This document shows positions 6,709 to 8,570 of a stretch of 8,570 nt of DNA, in pieces. The notes beneath the pieces were generated by a model that made no database searches, was not told the origin of the DNA, and was given only the letters and a program-made list of their open reading frames with translations. Positions within the stretch are counted from its first letter, which is position 1. Each line of letters starts with the position of its first letter. The position numbers were made by a program, and so were the translations under genes. Source of the DNA: Flavobacterium sp. (GTDB taxonomy: Bacteria > Bacteroidota > Bacteroidia > Flavobacteriales > Flavobacteriaceae); assembly GCA_030151565.1 (NCBI GenBank), contig JASLDM010000052.1, positions 1 to 8,570 on the forward strand. Direction: 5' to 3'.

Positions 6709-8062
6709 GAAAAAGGCCTTAGCGGTAGGACTTTTTTGTACTTTGTTTGGTGGAACTATGTTTGGACAAACAACAGAAAAGAAAAAAGTGGATGGAGTAG
6801 TAGGAGTTGTTGGAGAATATGTGATTTTGGATTCGGAGATTGACAAGACATTGGCAGAGTTGAAAGCACAACGTATTCCTGTCGAAAACTTTTCTAGATG
6901 TCAGCTTTTCGGAAAGCTATTAGAAGATAAATTATTTGCACATCACGCAGTTCAAGATAGCTTGGAGGTTTCTGATGCCGAGATTAATGGATTTATGGAT
7001 CAGCAAATCGAAAGTATGATTGAACAGGTAGGGTCAATGAAAAAGATTTTGGAATTCTACAACAAAAAAAATACAGAAGATTTTAGAGAGTATTTTTACG
7101 ATATTGTTAAACAAAATAAATTGACTCAAAATATGCAAGGTCATATTGTTGAAAATGTAAAAATAACACCAGAAGAGGTACGTCAGTTTTTTAACGAAAT
7201 TCCGAAGGATCAATTACCAATGGTAGGAGATGAAGTGGAATTGGCTGAAATTGTTGTTAAGCCTGAAATATCTAAAGAACAGAAACAAAAAGTTATTGAT
7301 CGCTTAAACGAAATGCGTCAAGATATATTGGGTGGTGCGAGTTTCTTTAGTAAAGCAGTTTTGTTTTCGGATGATAAAGCTTCCGTGCCGAATGGAGGTT
7401 TTTATTCAATGTCTAAAAAGGATCCTTTTGCTAAAGAATTTAAAGATGTGGCGTTCAGTTTGGGTGAAGGAGAAATTTCAGCCCCATTTGAAACAGAGTT
7501 CGGTTTTCATATTATTTATTTAGAAAAAATCAGAGGACAGCAATTAGATGTGCGTCACATATTATTAATCCCAAAACCTACAGAGGAAGCTGTTGAGGCT
7601 GCTAAAGTTAAGATAGAGGGTATTCGCAAGAAAATTGTGGATGGAGAGATTTCGTTTGCAGATGCAGCAGCATCTTCTTCAGATGATAAAGATACGCGTA
7701 ACAATGGAGGTGTGATGCGTCACCCAATGACTCAGGATCCGAGATTTGAATTGAATAATATGGAAGATCGTGAGTTGTATTCTATCGTATCGAATATGAA
7801 GGAAAAAGAAGTTTCCTTGCCAGTTTTAAAAGCAGATATGAAGGGGGAAAAAGCATACCGTATTATTACTGTAAATAAGAAATATGCAGAGCATAAAATT
7901 GATTTTGCAGAAGATTATACTAAGGTAATGGCGATGGCTTTGAATAAAAAACAAGGTGAAGTGGTTAAGAAATGGGTAGAGGAGAAGATAAAAGATACTT
8001 ATATCAATATTCAAGGGGAATATCGCGATTGCGAATTTCAGAATAATTGGTTGAAAAAATAA
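6692..8062 (+). CDS. SurA-like periplasmic chaperone / parvulin peptidyl-prolyl isomerase
   Basis: A 456-residue exported protein with the full SurA plan. Its signal peptide is MKFINKKK, a hydrophobic core, then TMFGQ. Next comes an N-terminal chaperone domain (about 33-165) opening with VDGVVGVVGEYVILDSEID. Parvulin domain P1 spans about 180-280 and P2 about 285-394, followed by a C-terminal helix and tail. P1 keeps FGFHIIYL (His273) but has Glu186 where the first histidine (ASHI) is expected. P2 keeps DVRHILL (His289) and NNGGVM but has Arg390 in place of the second histidine. SurA escorts unfolded outer-membrane proteins across the periplasm. The mature chain has exactly two cysteines (70 and 447), one near each end. 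The ATG at 6692 is chosen because it gives a standard signal peptide. An in-frame ATGATG at 6668 would add eight residues. Either start overlaps the upstream lipoprotein gene (by 17 or 41 bases). It is the last gene of the operon. 'surA' is a family likeness, not a proven orthologue. Confidence 0.9.
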   Translation: MKFINKKKALAVGLFCTLFGGTMFGQTTEKKKVDGVVGVVGEYVILDSEIDKTLAELKAQRIPVENFSRCQLFGKLLEDKLFAHHAVQDSLEVSDAEINGFMDQQIESMIEQVGSMKKILEFYNKKNTEDFREYFYDIVKQNKLTQNMQGHIVENVKITPEEVRQFFNEIPKDQLPMVGDEVELAEIVVKPEISKEQKQKVIDRLNEMRQDILGGASFFSKAVLFSDDKASVPNGGFYSMSKKDPFAKEFKDVAFSLGEGEISAPFETEFGFHIIYLEKIRGQQLDVRHILLIPKPTEEAVEAAKVKIEGIRKKIVDGEISFADAAASSSDDKDTRNNGGVMRHPMTQDPRFELNNMEDRELYSIVSNMKEKEVSLPVLKADMKGEKAYRIITVNKKYAEHKIDFAEDYTKVMAMALNKKQGEVVKKWVEEKIKDTYINIQGEYRDCEFQNNWLKK

Positions 8063-8085
8063 TAATTTATTATTTTTAAAAGAAG

Positions 8086-8125
8086 AAAAAGACATTTTGA
8101 CAAAGGGTTAAAATGTCTTTTTTTT
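8086..8125 (+). terminator. Rho-independent terminator of the parvulin operon
   Basis: A 13-bp stem pairs 8086-8098 (AAAAAGACATTTT) with 8110-8122 around an 11-base loop and is followed by T8 (8118-8125). It lies 24 bases after the last stop codon of the operon and separates it from acnB. Confidence 0.9.
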
Positions 8126-8307
8126 ATGAAATAAACTCAATATTTTCTAAAATGATATTTTAATGATTAAAAAATAAATAAAATCAAATAAATAGACTGA
8201 AAGTATTAAAAGTTTTGTCTAAAACTCATTAGAATAGAATGTTTATAAATAATAATGCTTCGATTTAGAGGAATAATTAAAAATTTTTAAATATGCTTTT
8301 GTTTGAC

Positions 8308-8315
8308 TAAATTTG
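8308..8315 (+). promoter_or_regulatory. Candidate acnB promoter -7 element
   Basis: TAAATTTG is a perfect TAnnTTTG match. Transcription would start near 8320, making a leader of about 135 bases. There is no TTG at the usual -33 spacing, and the palindromic A/T run at 8277-8290 lies just upstream. A weaker five-of-six match, TCTGTTTG (8423-8430), could serve as a second promoter with a leader of about 20 bases. Confidence 0.45.
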
Positions 8316-8341
8316 TGAAGACAAAAATCAAGAATAAAAAA

Positions 8342-8363
8342 GGTTTTTTGGTAGCAAAAAACC
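8342..8363 (+). promoter_or_regulatory. Hairpin in the presumed acnB 5' leader
   Basis: GGTTTTTTG (8342-8350) pairs perfectly with CAAAAAACC (8355-8363) around the tetraloop GTAG. No T-tract follows, so it is not a standard terminator. It would lie about 20 bases from the 5' end of an mRNA starting at the 8308-8315 promoter. It may stabilise the transcript or bind a regulator; no known riboswitch is recognised. Confidence 0.4.
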
Positions 8364-8454
8364 AATAACGGAAACTAATAACAAAATAACATTTTAGAGG
8401 TAGGTAGGGTTAATATTACGACTCTGTTTGCCTTAGATTTAATAGATATTAATT

Positions 8455-8570
8455 ATGAGCCTTTATAAGGATTACTTAAACGAAATTGAAGAAAGAAAAG
8501 GGTTAGGACTTAGCCCGAAACCAATTGATGGTGCTGAACTATTAAGTGAAATTATTGAACAAGTTAAAGA
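8455..8570 (+). CDS. acnB: Aconitate hydratase B, N-terminal fragment (runs off window)
   Basis: Only the first 38 codons are visible. The text MSLYKDYLNEIEERKG, then GLSPKPIDGAELLSEI, matches the start of AcnB, whose E. coli form has the same pattern (EEYRKHVAERAAEGIAPKPLD). AcnB is the iron-sulfur aconitase (and 2-methylisocitrate dehydratase) that interconverts citrate and isocitrate in the cytoplasmic TCA cycle. The visible part is the beginning of the N-terminal HEAT-like domain; the cluster-binding cysteines lie beyond the window. ATG at 8455 directly precedes the conserved text, and no strong Shine-Dalgarno is present (TTAATT before the ATG). It has its own long AT-rich leader and is isolated from the parvulin operon by a strong terminator. 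Confidence 0.9.
   Translation, partial: MSLYKDYLNEIEERKGLGLSPKPIDGAELLSEIIEQVK

Larger units (their letters stand above)
8126..8454. other. AT-rich intergenic region before acnB
   Basis: A stretch of 329 bases with no convincing gene; the few ATG-started frames are under about ten codons. It contains a 6-bp hairpin-like repeat (AGTTTT-GTCT-AAAACT, 8211-8226), a 14-base palindrome TTAAAAATTTTTAA (8277-8290), a perfect TAnnTTTG element (8308-8315), a 9-bp hairpin (8342-8363) and a short GGTA-type purine-rich repeat (about 8398-8409). It most likely holds the promoter and a long untranslated leader of acnB. Confidence 0.7.

Noticed and set aside
7826..8095. Minus-strand frame over the end of the SurA-like gene
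   Set aside because: Its Phe/Ile/Leu-rich product is what antisense reading of Lys/Glu-rich coding and AT-rich DNA gives. It would also start inside the terminator region.
8211..8226. AGTTTT-GTCT-AAAACT as a terminator
   Set aside because: The stem is only six bp, mostly A-T, and has no following T-run. The real terminator is at 8086-8125.
8126..8454. Small genes, tRNA or CRISPR repeats in the AT-rich gap before acnB
   Set aside because: Only frames of about ten codons or fewer are present, no cloverleaf with a T-arm is seen, and there are no regularly spaced repeats.

Overview
The window is AT-rich chromosomal DNA that looks like a member of the Bacteroidetes, most likely Flavobacteriaceae. 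Three things point there: promoter -7 elements of the TAnnTTTG type (perfect copies at 3802-3809, at 8308-8315, and on the minus strand at 3679-3686), weak or absent Shine-Dalgarno sequences before most genes, and the protein families and wording (parvulin trio, flavobacterial-style AcnB N-terminus). The genus cannot be fixed from the sequence alone. No mobile element, CRISPR array, tRNA or rRNA was seen.

Layout. Positions 1-489 hold the 3' part of a thioredoxin/TlpA-like protein with a CGSC active site. After a 101-base gap comes an MdtD-like DHA2-family drug:H+ antiporter (591-2006, +). It converges on prfC, peptide chain release factor 3 (2066-3658, -), and the two share a bidirectional terminator hairpin at 2029-2067. 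A 223-base divergent intergenic region follows, with a good promoter on each strand.

The centre of interest is a tightly overlapping three-gene operon on the + strand (3882-8062). It encodes a 656-residue secreted multi-parvulin peptidyl-prolyl isomerase, a 289-residue lipoprotein with a SurA-like outline but no recognisable active site, and a SurA-like periplasmic chaperone with two parvulin domains. All three appear to share one plan: an N-terminal SurA-like chaperone segment, one or more parvulin or parvulin-like domains, and a helical C-terminal tail. They differ in which active-site histidines survive. The most likely joint job is escort and folding of outer-membrane or secreted proteins in the periplasm. 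That is inferred from family membership, not shown by the sequence. A strong rho-independent terminator (8086-8125) closes the operon.

The last 116 bases begin acnB (aconitase B of the TCA cycle). It lies behind a very AT-rich leader region that contains a candidate promoter and a 9-bp hairpin in the presumed 5' UTR. Apart from the parvulin operon, the window is ordinary housekeeping and transport sequence.
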